Below, in pieces: positions 17,240 through 25,691 of a stretch of 64,000 nt of DNA. This stretch comes from Geitlerinema sp. PCC 7407 (lineage in GTDB: Bacteria; Cyanobacteriota; Cyanobacteriia; PCC-7407). Within the stretch, counting starts at the first letter, position 1, and each line of letters begins with the position of its first letter. The stretch is from assembly GCF_000317045.1 (NCBI RefSeq), contig NC_019703.1, positions 4,348,934 to 4,412,933 on the forward strand, given 5' to 3'. Below the pieces are notes generated by a model. That model saw only the letters and a program-made list of their open reading frames with translations. It searched no databases and was not told the DNA's origin. A program made the translations under genes and the position numbers.

Positions 17240-18673
17240 GTGCAGTTCGATAGTTACGATCCGGGAAACTTTTACGACGAATTTTTTGTGGCGCCAGGCC
17301 AGCCGCGCCCCTCAGTAGAGCTGTTGATTCGGCGGCTGAACGCGCTGTCGGTGGAAGAGGTGCAGCAGCGCCAGCAGGCAGCCCAAAAGGCCCTGCTCAA
17401 GCTGGGGGCGACGTTCAACGTTTACAGCGATCGCCAGGGGACTGAGCGGATTTTTCCCTTCGACATTTTGCCGCGAGTGGTCGCAGCCGCCGAATGGGAT
17501 GCCCTCGAGCGGGGTCTGCGCCAGCGGATCGAGGCCCTCAACACGTTTTTGAATGACATCTACCACGACCAGAAAATCATCAACGATGGGGTGATTCCAG
17601 CGGAGCCGATCTATTCGGCCAAGGGCTTTCTCAAGCCCTGCCTCGGCCTCAAGCCACCCCAGGGCATCTGGTGCCACATTACCGGCACCGATTTGGTGCG
17701 CGATCGCGATGGTCAGTGGTACGTCCTAGAAGACAACCTGCGCTGTCCGTCGGGCGTGTCCTACGTGCTCGAAAATCGCCGGGTGATGAAGGGCGCGTTT
17801 CCTCAGGTCTTTCAGACCTTAGACATTCGGCCCGTCGAAGGGTACCCCAGCCACCTGCTGGAAACGTTGCTCAATCTGGCACCGCCCACGATCCTGGACC
17901 CGACGGTGGTGGTGCTGACCCCCGGCATGTACAACTCGGCCTACTTCGAGCACTCCTTTTTGGCTCAGCAGATGGGCGTGGAGCTGGTGGAGGGGCGCGA
18001 CCTAGTGGTGGTGGACGGCTATCTGCAAATGCGCACCACCAAAGGGATGCGGCGCGTGGATGTGGTGTATCGACGCATCGATGATGACTTCATGGACCCG
18101 CTGGCCTTTCGGTCGGACTCCATGCTGGGAGTGCCGGGCCTGATGGAGGTCTACCGCCAGGGACGGGTGGCGATCGCCAATGCGCCAGGCACCGGCGTTG
18201 CCGACGACAAGGTGATCTATGCCTACGTCCCGGAAATGATCCGCTACTATCTGGGCGAAGAGCCCCTGCTCCAGAACGTGCCGACCTATCTGTGCTGGGA
18301 TGCAGCGCAGCAGGCCCACGTCCTGGCCAACCTCGACAAGCTGGTGGTCAAGGCTGCCAACGAGTCGGGCGGCTACGGCATGCTGGTAGGCCCCCACGCC
18401 ACGCCCGAGGAGCGGCAAGATTTCGCCCAGCGCATCCAGGCCAACCCCCGCAACTACATCGCCCAGCCCACCCTGGCCCTCTCCCGGGTGCCGACGCTAA
18501 TTGACAACGCAGTGGAGGGCTGCCACGTCGATTTGCGGCCCTATATTCTCTACGGCCAGGACATTTACATCAATCCGGGCGGGCTGACGCGGGTCGCGCT
18601 CAAGCGCGGCTCCCTGGTGGTGAACTCGTCCCAGGGCGGCGGCAGCAAGGACACCTGGGTGCTGACCCAGTAG
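17240..18673 (+). CDS. Circularly permuted ATP-grasp type 2 protein (Anbu cluster)
   Basis: A 477-residue protein of the circularly permuted ATP-grasp family, predicted to make a peptide or amide bond using ATP. Family sequence is strong: [13 protein letters not shown] at the N-terminus, [36 protein letters not shown] in the middle, [25 protein letters not shown]-like [13 protein letters not shown], and [13 protein letters not shown] near the end. GTG 17240 is chosen because GGGAG lies just upstream and the conserved N-terminus begins there. It is the first of three collinear genes, with alpha-E and transglutaminase genes behind it. With the convergent Anbu gene they make a known but poorly understood set, proposed to tag and degrade proteins or build a peptide. 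Confidence 0.93.
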   Translation: MQFDSYDPGNFYDEFFVAPGQPRPSVELLIRRLNALSVEEVQQRQQAAQKALLKLGATFNVYSDRQGTERIFPFDILPRVVAAAEWDALERGLRQRIEALNTFLNDIYHDQKIINDGVIPAEPIYSAKGFLKPCLGLKPPQGIWCHITGTDLVRDRDGQWYVLEDNLRCPSGVSYVLENRRVMKGAFPQVFQTLDIRPVEGYPSHLLETLLNLAPPTILDPTVVVLTPGMYNSAYFEHSFLAQQMGVELVEGRDLVVVDGYLQMRTTKGMRRVDVVYRRIDDDFMDPLAFRSDSMLGVPGLMEVYRQGRVAIANAPGTGVADDKVIYAYVPEMIRYYLGEEPLLQNVPTYLCWDAAQQAHVLANLDKLVVKAANESGGYGMLVGPHATPEERQDFAQRIQANPRNYIAQPTLALSRVPTLIDNAVEGCHVDLRPYILYGQDIYINPGGLTRVALKRGSLVVNSSQGGGSKDTWVLTQ

Positions 18674-18700
18674 GGCGATCGCCCGAGCCTAGGGCCGAAA

Positions 18701-18736
18701 ATCCCGCGAGGGCCAGAAATCCCGCGAGGGCCAGAA
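18701..18736 (+). repeat. Two-copy 18-bp tandem repeat in the Anbu operon spacer
   Basis: The unit ATCCCGCGAGGGCCAGAA occurs twice head to tail between the ATP-grasp stop and the alpha-E start, with part of a further copy (AGGGCCGAAA) just before. Each unit contains the self-complementary CCCGCGAGGG stretch, so each can form a small stem. Confidence 0.8.
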
Positions 18737-18760
18737 ATTTTTGAAGAACACGGAAAATCT

Positions 18761-19720
18761 ATGCTCAGTCGGGTTGCAGATTCGATCTATTGGCTCAACC
18801 GCTACGTCGAGCGGGCGGAGAACATTGCCCGCTTTGTGGATGTGAATGTAAATCTTTTGCTGGACGGGACCACAGGCACTCTCGAGCAGTGGGAGCCGCT
18901 GGTGCGCACCACCGGGGATTTAGCCACGTTTCGCGATCGCTACGGCCAGGCGACCGCAGAAACGGTGATTCACTTTTTGACCTTTGACACCGAATACTCC
19001 AACTCCATCCTGTCCTGTCTGCACATGGCGCGGGAAAATGCGCGATCGGTGCGAGAAATCATTTCCTCGGAGATGTGGGAGCAGGTGAATGCCTTTTACC
19101 TAATGGTGAAAGACGCCTCTCAGGAGCACTCTCTGATTGAGCTACACGAGTTTTGTAGTGAGGTGAAGCTGGCCAGTCACCTGTTTTCGGGGCTGATGGA
19201 CGCCACGATGAGCCACAACGAGGGCTGGCATTTTGGCCAGATGGGGCGGCTGCTGGAGCGCGCAGACAAGACGACGCGGATCCTGGATGTGAAATACTTT
19301 ATGCTGCTGCCGTCGCCGGGGGATGTGGGCTCGACCCTCGACGAGCTGCAGTGGATGGCGCTGCTGAAGTCCGTGAGCGCCTACGAGATGTATCGCAAGC
19401 GCGGCCAGCACCGGATCACGCCGACGCGAGTGGCCGACTTTTTGCTACTGGATCTGGAGTTTCCCCGCTCGATTCGCTTTTGCTTGCTGAAGGCGGAGGA
19501 GTGCCTCCACGCGATCACGGGGACACCGCCCGGGACCTGGCGCTATCCGGCGGAGCGGGCCCTGGGCCGGGTGCGATCGCAGCTTGACTACCTGACGGTC
19601 GACGAGATTGTCCAGTCGGGCCTGCACGAGTTCTTGGTGGACTATCTCCAGCTCCAGATCAACGACGTGGGAGACAAGATTTTTGAGGCTTTCTTTGCCC
19701 TCCAGCCCATCCAAACCTAG
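18761..19720 (+). CDS. Alpha-E domain protein (Anbu cluster)
   Basis: A 319-residue alpha-helical protein of the alpha-E family (formerly DUF403). It begins with the diagnostic MLSRVADSIYWLNRYVERAENIAR and includes HFLTFD, SILSCLHMARENARSVREIIS, WEQVNAFY and FPRSIRFCL. The family is found almost only beside circularly permuted ATP-grasp and transglutaminase genes. Its biochemical role is unknown; a scaffold or partner function is inferred. It lies 87 nt after the ATP-grasp gene and 8 nt before the transglutaminase gene, so the three are probably one operon. Confidence 0.95.
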   Translation: MLSRVADSIYWLNRYVERAENIARFVDVNVNLLLDGTTGTLEQWEPLVRTTGDLATFRDRYGQATAETVIHFLTFDTEYSNSILSCLHMARENARSVREIISSEMWEQVNAFYLMVKDASQEHSLIELHEFCSEVKLASHLFSGLMDATMSHNEGWHFGQMGRLLERADKTTRILDVKYFMLLPSPGDVGSTLDELQWMALLKSVSAYEMYRKRGQHRITPTRVADFLLLDLEFPRSIRFCLLKAEECLHAITGTPPGTWRYPAERALGRVRSQLDYLTVDEIVQSGLHEFLVDYLQLQINDVGDKIFEAFFALQPIQT

Positions 19721-19728
19721 AGGCACCC

Positions 19729-20625
19729 GTGGCTCACTATCGCATTTGTCATCGGCTGACCTACCGCTATGGCCAGCCGGTCGAGCTCGCTCCCCACAGC
19801 CTGCGGCTGCGGCCCCGGCATGATGGCGCTCAGTCTCTCCATCGCTTTAATCTGACGGTTTCGCCGACGCCGCTCGGGATCTCCTGCTTTCCGGACCTCG
19901 ATGGTCATACAACCCACCGGGCGTGGTTTGGGGCGCAGACTGAGGCGCTGGTGGTGGAGGCGGTGTCCGTCGTGGAGCCTCACTGGAGCAACCCGTTTGG
20001 GTATCTGCTGGAGCCCTGGGCGCTGCGCCTGCCGCTGAACTACCCGGTCACGCTGCGATCGCAGCTTCAGCCTTACTTGGTGCCGTCGAGCGTGGACCTG
20101 CCGCCGGACCCCGTGGCCTCCCAGCTGGCCATTGAGATCGCCCACGCCGTCGAGGGGGATGTGGTGGCCTTCTTGGGGACGCTCAATCAGCAAATTTATC
20201 AAGCGTGCAGCTACGGGGTGCGCGAGACCGGCGATCCGCTGCCGCCGATGATCACCTGGAACCAGCGATCGGGCTCTTGTCGGGACTTTGCGGTGCTGTT
20301 TGTGGCGGCGTGCCGGGCGGCGGGCTTGGCAGCGCGGTTTGTCAGCGGCTACGAGGTCGGAGAGCCGGACACGCGCGATCGCCACCTGCACGCCTGGGCC
20401 GAGGTGTATTTGCCAGGGGCTGGCTGGCGGGGCTACGACCCGACCCACGGGCTCGCGGTGGCCGACCGTCACATCGCGATCGCCGCCAGCGCCTTTCCCC
20501 CCGATGCCGCCCCCATTGTCGGCCAGGTGCGGCCGGGCAGCGTGGCCGCATCCTTGGACTACACCCTCGACATTCAGCACCTCGAGCTCGAGGCAGCCCT
20601 CAGCCAGCACCAGAGTCAGACCTAG
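19729..20625 (+). CDS. Transglutaminase-like protease family protein (Anbu cluster)
   Basis: A 298-residue protein with the bacterial transglutaminase N-terminal domain (YRICHRLTYRYGQPVELAPHS) and a papain-like catalytic core. The catalytic Cys is in RSGSCRDFA, the His in RHLHAWAEV and the Asp in YDPTHG. Such enzymes act as peptidases or amidases. It starts at a GTG 8 nt behind the alpha-E gene and is the last gene of that operon. Its stop is 9 nt from the convergent Anbu stop. The context suggests it acts on the product of the ATP-grasp ligase, but this is inference. Confidence 0.94.
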   Translation: MAHYRICHRLTYRYGQPVELAPHSLRLRPRHDGAQSLHRFNLTVSPTPLGISCFPDLDGHTTHRAWFGAQTEALVVEAVSVVEPHWSNPFGYLLEPWALRLPLNYPVTLRSQLQPYLVPSSVDLPPDPVASQLAIEIAHAVEGDVVAFLGTLNQQIYQACSYGVRETGDPLPPMITWNQRSGSCRDFAVLFVAACRAAGLAARFVSGYEVGEPDTRDRHLHAWAEVYLPGAGWRGYDPTHGLAVADRHIAIAASAFPPDAAPIVGQVRPGSVAASLDYTLDIQHLELEAALSQHQSQT

Positions 20626-20634
20626 TCGACAAAC

Positions 20635-21405
20635 CTAGTCGATCAAGATATCCTCTGCCGGATCAGCGCTCGGCAGCTGCTCCCATTCCACGCTGGGCAT
20701 ACAGTCAAAGGCCTGCCGCAGCGAGGTTTCCCACAGCTTGCGGATTTTGGCCAGGTAGGGGTCTCCCAGGCGCAGCCGGAGCTGATGGCGCAGGGAAAAG
20801 GTGTTGGCCTCGTACATCACCATGTCGATCGGCGGCCCCACCGACAGGTTGGAGCGCATGGTCGAATCGATGGACAGCAGCGCGCACTTGGCGGCGGCTT
20901 CCAGGGGAGTGTCGTAGGTCAGGGTGCGATCGAGAATCGGCTTGCCGTACTTGGTCTCGCCCACCTGCAAGAAGGGCGTTTCCTGGGTCGCCTGGATGAA
21001 GTTGCCCTGGCTATAAATTCGGTAGAGCTCGACGTCTTCCCCGGGCAGCTGACCGCCGAGCAAGAAACTGCAGTGGTAGTCGATGCCGTCGCGCTGGAGC
21101 CACTCGCGATCGACTTCGTGGACCTGGCGAATTTTGTTGCCGATGTAGCGGGCGACTTTGTCGAGGCTGGGCAGGTTGTAGAGGTTGACTTCGGCGTCGA
21201 CCTTGATGTCTTTGTGGATGGCGGTGAGGACCGACTGGGTGATGGACAGATTGCCCGCGGTGCAGAGGACCAAAGTGCGATCGCCATTGACCGAAAAGTC
21301 AAACAGCTTTTGGTAGGTGGAGATATTGTCGACGCCCGCGTGGGTGCGCGAGTCGGCGGCCATCACCAGTCCGTAGCGGGTAATGATGCCAAGGCAGTAG
21401 GTCAT
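20635..21405 (-). CDS. anbu: Anbu, proteasome-like peptidase
   Basis: A 256-residue member of the 20S-proteasome/HslV family called Anbu (ancestral beta subunit). After loss of the initiator Met the nucleophile would be Thr1 (TYCLGIITRYG). Counting from it, Asp17 in AADSRTHAG and Lys32 in TYQKLF fall exactly where the proteasome catalytic residues are. There is no propeptide. The length exceeds HslV (about 175) because of a C-terminal extension, as in known Anbu. Known Anbu proteins form helical or open-ring assemblies and have little measured activity. The gene converges on the ATP-grasp/alpha-E/transglutaminase operon. Confidence 0.95.
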   Translation of the reverse strand: MTYCLGIITRYGLVMAADSRTHAGVDNISTYQKLFDFSVNGDRTLVLCTAGNLSITQSVLTAIHKDIKVDAEVNLYNLPSLDKVARYIGNKIRQVHEVDREWLQRDGIDYHCSFLLGGQLPGEDVELYRIYSQGNFIQATQETPFLQVGETKYGKPILDRTLTYDTPLEAAAKCALLSIDSTMRSNLSVGPPIDMVMYEANTFSLRHQLRLRLGDPYLAKIRKLWETSLRQAFDCMPSVEWEQLPSADPAEDILID

Positions 21406-21460
21406 GAGGCTCTGGAAGGATTGGTCTGTTTGATTCTAGAGAATCCCGCTGGTCAAACCA

Positions 21461-21925
21461 ATGTCGAACTTCGCCAAATTCGAGGGCTTTTGGATCTCGG
21501 GAGAGAGGGCCGGGGGCGATCGCCTGAGGGGTGACCCCTACTTGGGAATTTTAAAAACAGACCTTAGAGTGAAACCAGGCTGGCTTGCAGAGTCAACAGC
21601 CCAAAGTTCTCGACTGGCTAAAGCACTTGAGGTTATTGAGGCGATCGCTGTGTTAGACCTTCGCTCATCGTCCCCGACCCGCGACCGAGAGCTCGGACAA
21701 GAAGAAGACCTCTCGCTCCCCGACGGCACTTCTCCCCACGAGCTGCTCGACGAAATGCTGCGCACCAAAAAAATGCACTATCAGATGCTGGGGCTAGACA
21801 CCTGCGCGATCGCCCAAACGATGGATCGATTTTTGCCAGGATTTTGGAGCCGCTTTATGGAAAATCGCCAAGCGGCTCTCAAAGACTTTCTAGAACGGCA
21901 GCGCCAAGAGCGCAAAGCCTCCTAG
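21461..21925 (+). CDS. Conserved hypothetical protein
   Basis: A 154-residue soluble protein. The first 50 residues have odd composition and may be non-coding; the C-terminal part (about 85-154: SPHELLDEMLRTKKMHYQMLGLDTCAIAQTMDRFLPGFWSRF region) is well-ordered, helical and charged, and looks like a real domain. I do not recognise the family. The true start could lie further in (alternatives are few in-frame ATG codons near 21754). It overlaps the ndhM stop by 4 bp on the opposite strand and is divergent from anbu. Confidence 0.55.
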   Translation: MSNFAKFEGFWISGERAGGDRLRGDPYLGILKTDLRVKPGWLAESTAQSSRLAKALEVIEAIAVLDLRSSSPTRDRELGQEEDLSLPDGTSPHELLDEMLRTKKMHYQMLGLDTCAIAQTMDRFLPGFWSRFMENRQAALKDFLERQRQERKAS

Positions 21926-22266
21926 CTGTCGGTCTCGGCAGCCACCTGGGGCAGGCCCATGCTGTAGTTGAGCACGCGGCTTTGGTTGTTGTAGCTGATT
22001 TCGCTGTTTTGGAGCAGCGTGCGCACAAAGTGCTCCATATCCGAGCCGATCCGGCGCAGATTGTACTCGGTCAGCTCTTGGCCGCTGTAGGACTCGACCA
22101 AATCATCAAAGAGTCGGTAGACCTTCTGAAGCGCATCTTCGCTCCAGAGAAATTCGTTGTCTGGGTCAACGTCCAGCGTCAGTACGTTATTGCTGGGAAT
22201 CAGTTCCTTGCCTTGGACTTCAGCCGTGAAGATGCGGATATGACGCGTCGTAGACTTTAACAGCAT
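21922..22266 (-). CDS. ndhM: NAD(P)H-quinone oxidoreductase subunit M (NDH-1 subunit M)
   Basis: A 114-residue peripheral subunit of the cyanobacterial photosynthetic NDH-1 complex, which serves respiration and cyclic electron flow at the thylakoid membrane. The sequence MLLKSTTRHIRIFTAE, SNNVLTLDVDPDNEF, YNLRRIGSDMEHFVR and ISYNNQSRVLNYSMGLP is typical. ATG 22266 fits the usual start. A TTG at 22284 would add six residues. NdhM occurs only in cyanobacteria and plastids, so it supports the taxonomic call. Confidence 0.95.
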   Translation of the reverse strand: MLLKSTTRHIRIFTAEVQGKELIPSNNVLTLDVDPDNEFLWSEDALQKVYRLFDDLVESYSGQELTEYNLRRIGSDMEHFVRTLLQNSEISYNNQSRVLNYSMGLPQVAAETDS

Positions 22267-22478
22267 GAGTACTTGTGCGCTCAAAGTGAGGTCATTTCTC
22301 CTATTTTGCCATTGTGCTTCCCCTGCGCAGCGCTAGAGCTGAGGAGTTCGCGGGCGGGAGACCGGGCGATCGCCCTACGGAGGTCAGCAGAGCGGGTTCT
22401 CGATCACAATCAAAGGCATCGATCGCAGGCTTCTGGCCAGCCATCAAAGCGTGAGTAGCAGCAGCGAGGAGGGTTGCC

Positions 22479-23144
22479 GTGAAAATTTTGCTGATTCGCC
22501 ATGCCCAGTCCACCGGCAATGTGGAAAAACGGCTCCAGGGACGGGTGGACTATGAGCTGTCCGCCGAAGGCGTCGCCCAAGCGCAGCGGCTGGGCGATCG
22601 CCTGCGCCAAGAAGGCCAGCGGCCCAGCCACGTTTACACTAGCCCCCTCCTGCGCGCTCGGGAAACGGCCCGCCTGATTTTGGCGCAGGTCGGGGTAGCG
22701 GATGGGGTGCAGCCCGCGATCGCCGAGGCCCTCCAGGAAATCGACAACGGCATTTTGTCAGGGCTGACCTGGGCGGAGGCCCAGGCGCGCCACGGTGAGC
22801 TGTGCGCTCAGCTTGAGGCGTCCCTGGAGTGGCTGCCAGTGCCTGAGGCGGAGGCGCCCCAGACCGTGCGCGATCGCGCCCAGCGCTTCGTCGAAGACTT
22901 GCTTCGTCGCCACCACAACGACGATCGCATTTGGCTGGTGACCCACGGCGGGCTGCTGCTGCACCTGGTGGCGGCGCTGCTGGGGAGCGATCGCACCTGG
23001 GGCTTTGAGGTGGGGGCGACGGCGCTGTTTGAGTTCTCAGTCGATGGCGATCGCTGGGCCACCGCCAGCGCCCAAAATCGATATAATTCCGAGCTGTGGC
23101 GGATTGTGCGCTTCAACGACTCCCAGCACCTGCGGGCAACCTGA
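22479..23144 (+). CDS. Histidine phosphatase family protein (phosphoglycerate mutase-like)
   Basis: A 221-residue member of the histidine phosphatase superfamily. The phospho-accepting His lies in LIRHAQSTGN; the second catalytic His in VTHGGLLLHL; the substrate-binding Arg in YTSPLLRARETA; and the acid in LQEIDNGILSG. It is more likely a phosphatase of the GpmB/CobC type than a true glycolytic mutase, since it lacks the mutase insert. Start is GTG 22479 with a strong GAGGAGG 8 bases ahead. Substrate is unknown. Confidence 0.9.
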   Translation: MKILLIRHAQSTGNVEKRLQGRVDYELSAEGVAQAQRLGDRLRQEGQRPSHVYTSPLLRARETARLILAQVGVADGVQPAIAEALQEIDNGILSGLTWAEAQARHGELCAQLEASLEWLPVPEAEAPQTVRDRAQRFVEDLLRRHHNDDRIWLVTHGGLLLHLVAALLGSDRTWGFEVGATALFEFSVDGDRWATASAQNRYNSELWRIVRFNDSQHLRAT

Positions 23145-23288
23145 GGCCCAGCCTGCGGCCAGCGTCTGCCACGGAGGAGCAAACTGAGGCGGCGCGATCG
23201 CCAGTAAAATTCAAAGTGATCCCTTGCCCCCGTGTGCTGGTCACCAAACGATTGGGGTGCAGACCATTCACAGGATGCCAAATTAGCA

Positions 23289-24206
23289 ATGGTGAACTCA
23301 GTCAACGATATTGCCAAGCAAGCCCGACGCGGCAGCGTTTCCGCCATCATTCAAATTCTGAATGAGAAGCTCGCGGACTCCGGCGTGAGGACGCGGGCCA
23401 TTTTCGAAGACGGCATCTTGCAGCTCCTGTGCGAAGCGCCCACCCTCGAGCAGCTCGAAAAAGAAGCGCTGGTCAATCGAATCCAGCACCTCCTAGAGGC
23501 GATCGCCCCCCGCAATATTCGCCGCGTCAAAATCAACAGCCGCATCGTCCGCGAACAGCAGCTGCTGTGGCTCGATGACATCAACCGCGATCCAGAAAGC
23601 CAGCTCCTGTGGTCCGAGACCATTACCCTGGCCCGCCCTAACCCTCTCAAGAGCCTGGCCGAAGACCTGAAAGCGCGCAAGGACGACGGCGATCGCCCTC
23701 CCTTGCCCAAACCTTCGCCCCTGCGCCCCATCCGCGAGCGCAACCAGTTTTGGCGAGGCATCTTGGTGGGCGGGATTGGTCTGGCTCTCTTGCTCTTGCT
23801 GTGGCAGCTGACCCAGCGCCGCGAAGCCGTCATCGCCGACGCGCCCCCTGCTGCGCCTCCCGCCAGCCCCGCCGCCTCGCCCGCGAGTCCTTCACCGGCG
23901 CCGGCCTCGCCCACGCCAGCGGCATCCCCCACGCCAGCGGCTCCCCCGGCGGGCGCAGGGGATCCTTTCGCGGCGGCGGTCCGCATTGCCGAAGCCAACG
24001 CCCGCCTCGGCCAGAGCGCCGACACCCCAGCGGAGTGGCTCGAAATCGCGACGCGCTGGCAGCAGGCCTCGGACCTGATGAAGCAAATCCCGGCAGCAGA
24101 CGGACGCTACGCCACGGCCCAAGACCGGATTCAGCTATATCAGCAGTACAGCGAAGTCGCCCTCCAGGAAGCCCAAAAGCGTCGCGGAGCCGGAGCGGCC
24201 CAGTAG
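23289..24206 (+). CDS. Single-pass membrane protein with Ala/Pro-rich linker (cyanobacterial hypothetical)
   Basis: A 305-residue protein. Residues 1-130 form a compact soluble N-terminal domain (VNSVNDIAKQARRGSVSAIIQILNEKL onward), likely cytoplasmic. One transmembrane helix lies at about 158-175 (GILVGGIGLALLLLLWQ). A low-complexity Ala/Pro/Ser stretch follows (about 185-230), then a helical C-terminal part with TPAEWLEIATRWQQASDLM. ATG 23289 is preferred to an upstream ATG at 23232. I recall this architecture from cyanobacterial hypothetical proteins, but no function is assignable. It stands alone on its strand. Confidence 0.75.
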   Translation: MVNSVNDIAKQARRGSVSAIIQILNEKLADSGVRTRAIFEDGILQLLCEAPTLEQLEKEALVNRIQHLLEAIAPRNIRRVKINSRIVREQQLLWLDDINRDPESQLLWSETITLARPNPLKSLAEDLKARKDDGDRPPLPKPSPLRPIRERNQFWRGILVGGIGLALLLLLWQLTQRREAVIADAPPAAPPASPAASPASPSPAPASPTPAASPTPAAPPAGAGDPFAAAVRIAEANARLGQSADTPAEWLEIATRWQQASDLMKQIPAADGRYATAQDRIQLYQQYSEVALQEAQKRRGAGAAQ

Positions 24207-24471
24207 AGCCCGCCCAATCACGCTCGACGGGCAAGAGAAACGCCAGGGCGATCGCCTTTCGCTCGGCAGCCTGTCTGGCATCTTTGCTTTGACGCCTGAG
24301 GCTCATTCATTCGCTTTTCGGTCTGCCAAAAGAGAACCTTTTAAAAGACAACTTGCTTGCTGCACAATAGGCGAAGTCTCTGGAAAATTCTGAGCACTAG
24401 AAAATCCTGAGAAAAAGCAGATTTCTGAGGCTCTAATTTTCCAGACTTCCCTTTATCAAAAACTCTTAAAA

Positions 24472-25101
24472 ATGATTTCTTCTAATCATGTTCTTTGGCA
24501 GCAGCAGCATGTCGTTGATGTGCGGGATGCGGCGTTTGCGGCCCGAACCTATCGCGAACACGCTGACGTGCGGGCTCTTTTGAGGCGGGTGACGGGTGCA
24601 GAGCGCCTTCAGAGTGCCTGTGAGGTCGGGGCGGGCTATGGACGGATGACCGTTGTGCTGACCGAGTTTGCAGAGCAGGTGACCGGCCTCGAGCGCGAGC
24701 GGCATTTTGTTGAGGAAGCCACTCGTTTGCTGCCAGAAATCACGTTTATCAATGTGGCCGCCCTCACCCAGTTGCCAGTGGCCACAGAAAGCCTTGATTT
24801 GGTGCTCACGTTCACGGTTTTGCAGCACCTGATCGACCCCGTGGTGCAGGCAACTTCCCAGGAAATTCTGCGCATCCTGAAGCCGGGCGGTCATTTGCTG
24901 ATCTGTGAAGAGAGCGATCCGCAGTTGCGGGACGGGGACCTAGAGGATCCGGCAGGAATGTGCACAATTGGCAGGCCGGTGACGGTTTATCAGCAGCTTT
25001 TTGGGGCGTGCGAGCTGCTCGCGACCCAGCCGCGCCGCATCGAGCCGACCTATCCTCGAGCAGATGTGGGGACTTACATGCTGTTTCGCAAGCCGGGCTG
25101 A
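24472..25101 (+). CDS. Class I SAM-dependent methyltransferase
   Basis: A 209-residue soluble methyltransferase of the Methyltransf_11/25 type. Motif I is CEVGAGYGRMTVVL, the acidic residue that binds the SAM ribose is in VTGLERER, and the motif IV/post region includes ESLDLVLTFTVLQHLID and ILKPGGHLLICEES. Substrate is not predictable. The upstream 170 bp is AT-rich and contains the likely promoter. It faces the minus-strand gene at 25119-25691 tail to tail. Confidence 0.88.
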   Translation: MISSNHVLWQQQHVVDVRDAAFAARTYREHADVRALLRRVTGAERLQSACEVGAGYGRMTVVLTEFAEQVTGLERERHFVEEATRLLPEITFINVAALTQLPVATESLDLVLTFTVLQHLIDPVVQATSQEILRILKPGGHLLICEESDPQLRDGDLEDPAGMCTIGRPVTVYQQLFGACELLATQPRRIEPTYPRADVGTYMLFRKPG

Positions 25102-25118
25102 GGGTCAGGCGGCCTGAG

Positions 25119-25691
25119 CTAGGCGAGGCCCTGGAGGTAGGCCTGGAGGGGCGGGTCCGGGAAGCACTGATGCAGAATGGCGAGGGTGCTGCGGATCCAC
25201 TGGGTGTGCTTAGGATTGTCGGTGGCGGTGGGCTGGAGCATCCAGAGGGTGCGCGATCGCCCTTGGCTGGACCAGCGCGATCGCACTAGGAGGCCGTCTC
25301 GGCCGCCGTTGTTGACCGAAGTCAAGCGGCTGGGGTCGATCTGCTGGAGCGTTTGGCAGAGGGCGATCGCGCTTTCGGCAGGGACGAGGGCGACTTCGCA
25401 GAGGCGCGATCGCGGCTGCGCCAGCAGATCGCTGAGGGTCTCGGGGGCGCGGTAGGCGGCCTCGAATAGGTCATCGGTGCGCCCCAGCAGCAGCGAAAAG
25501 TAGCACTCTACCCCGCTCGGCGTCTGGATCAGCGTGGCGGCGCTGCACCGCTCGAAGGTCGGCACAAAGAGCATTTGGTAGGCCCAGCCGCCGGGGGATG
25601 TCTGGGGCTCCGGGCAGCCCAGGGCGCTGAGTAGCGCCCTCTCGTAGCGATCGCTGGCGGGCGAAACGGGCTCCGCTGGAAGAGGGCTCAC
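25119..25691 (-). CDS. Hypothetical protein coupled to the TPR gene
   Basis: A 190-residue soluble protein that I do not recognise. It has an alpha/beta look (GGWAYQMLFVPTFERCSAATLI, RTLWMLQPTATDNPKHTQWI) and no membrane segment. The GTG at 25691 overlaps the stop codon of the upstream TPR gene as GTGA, which points to translational coupling and a shared function. A longer open frame (from 25859) runs inside the TPR gene and is not used as start. The C-terminal part recalls small domains found with TPR proteins in cyanobacteria, but this is not certain. Confidence 0.75.
   Translation of the reverse strand: MSPLPAEPVSPASDRYERALLSALGCPEPQTSPGGWAYQMLFVPTFERCSAATLIQTPSGVECYFSLLLGRTDDLFEAAYRAPETLSDLLAQPRSRLCEVALVPAESAIALCQTLQQIDPSRLTSVNNGGRDGLLVRSRWSSQGRSRTLWMLQPTATDNPKHTQWIRSTLAILHQCFPDPPLQAYLQGLA

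Noticed and set aside
6877-18751. A shared 17-mer (AAATTTTTGAAGAACAC) at 6877-6893 and 18735-18751
   Set aside because: Both copies are intergenic, but one follows hemC and the other precedes the alpha-E gene, with no further similarity around them. A match of this length in AT-rich DNA can arise by chance in 64 kb.
24207-24471. Repeated CTGAG-like words upstream of the methyltransferase gene
   Set aside because: They are short, irregularly spaced and do not form a convincing riboswitch or CRISPR-like array.
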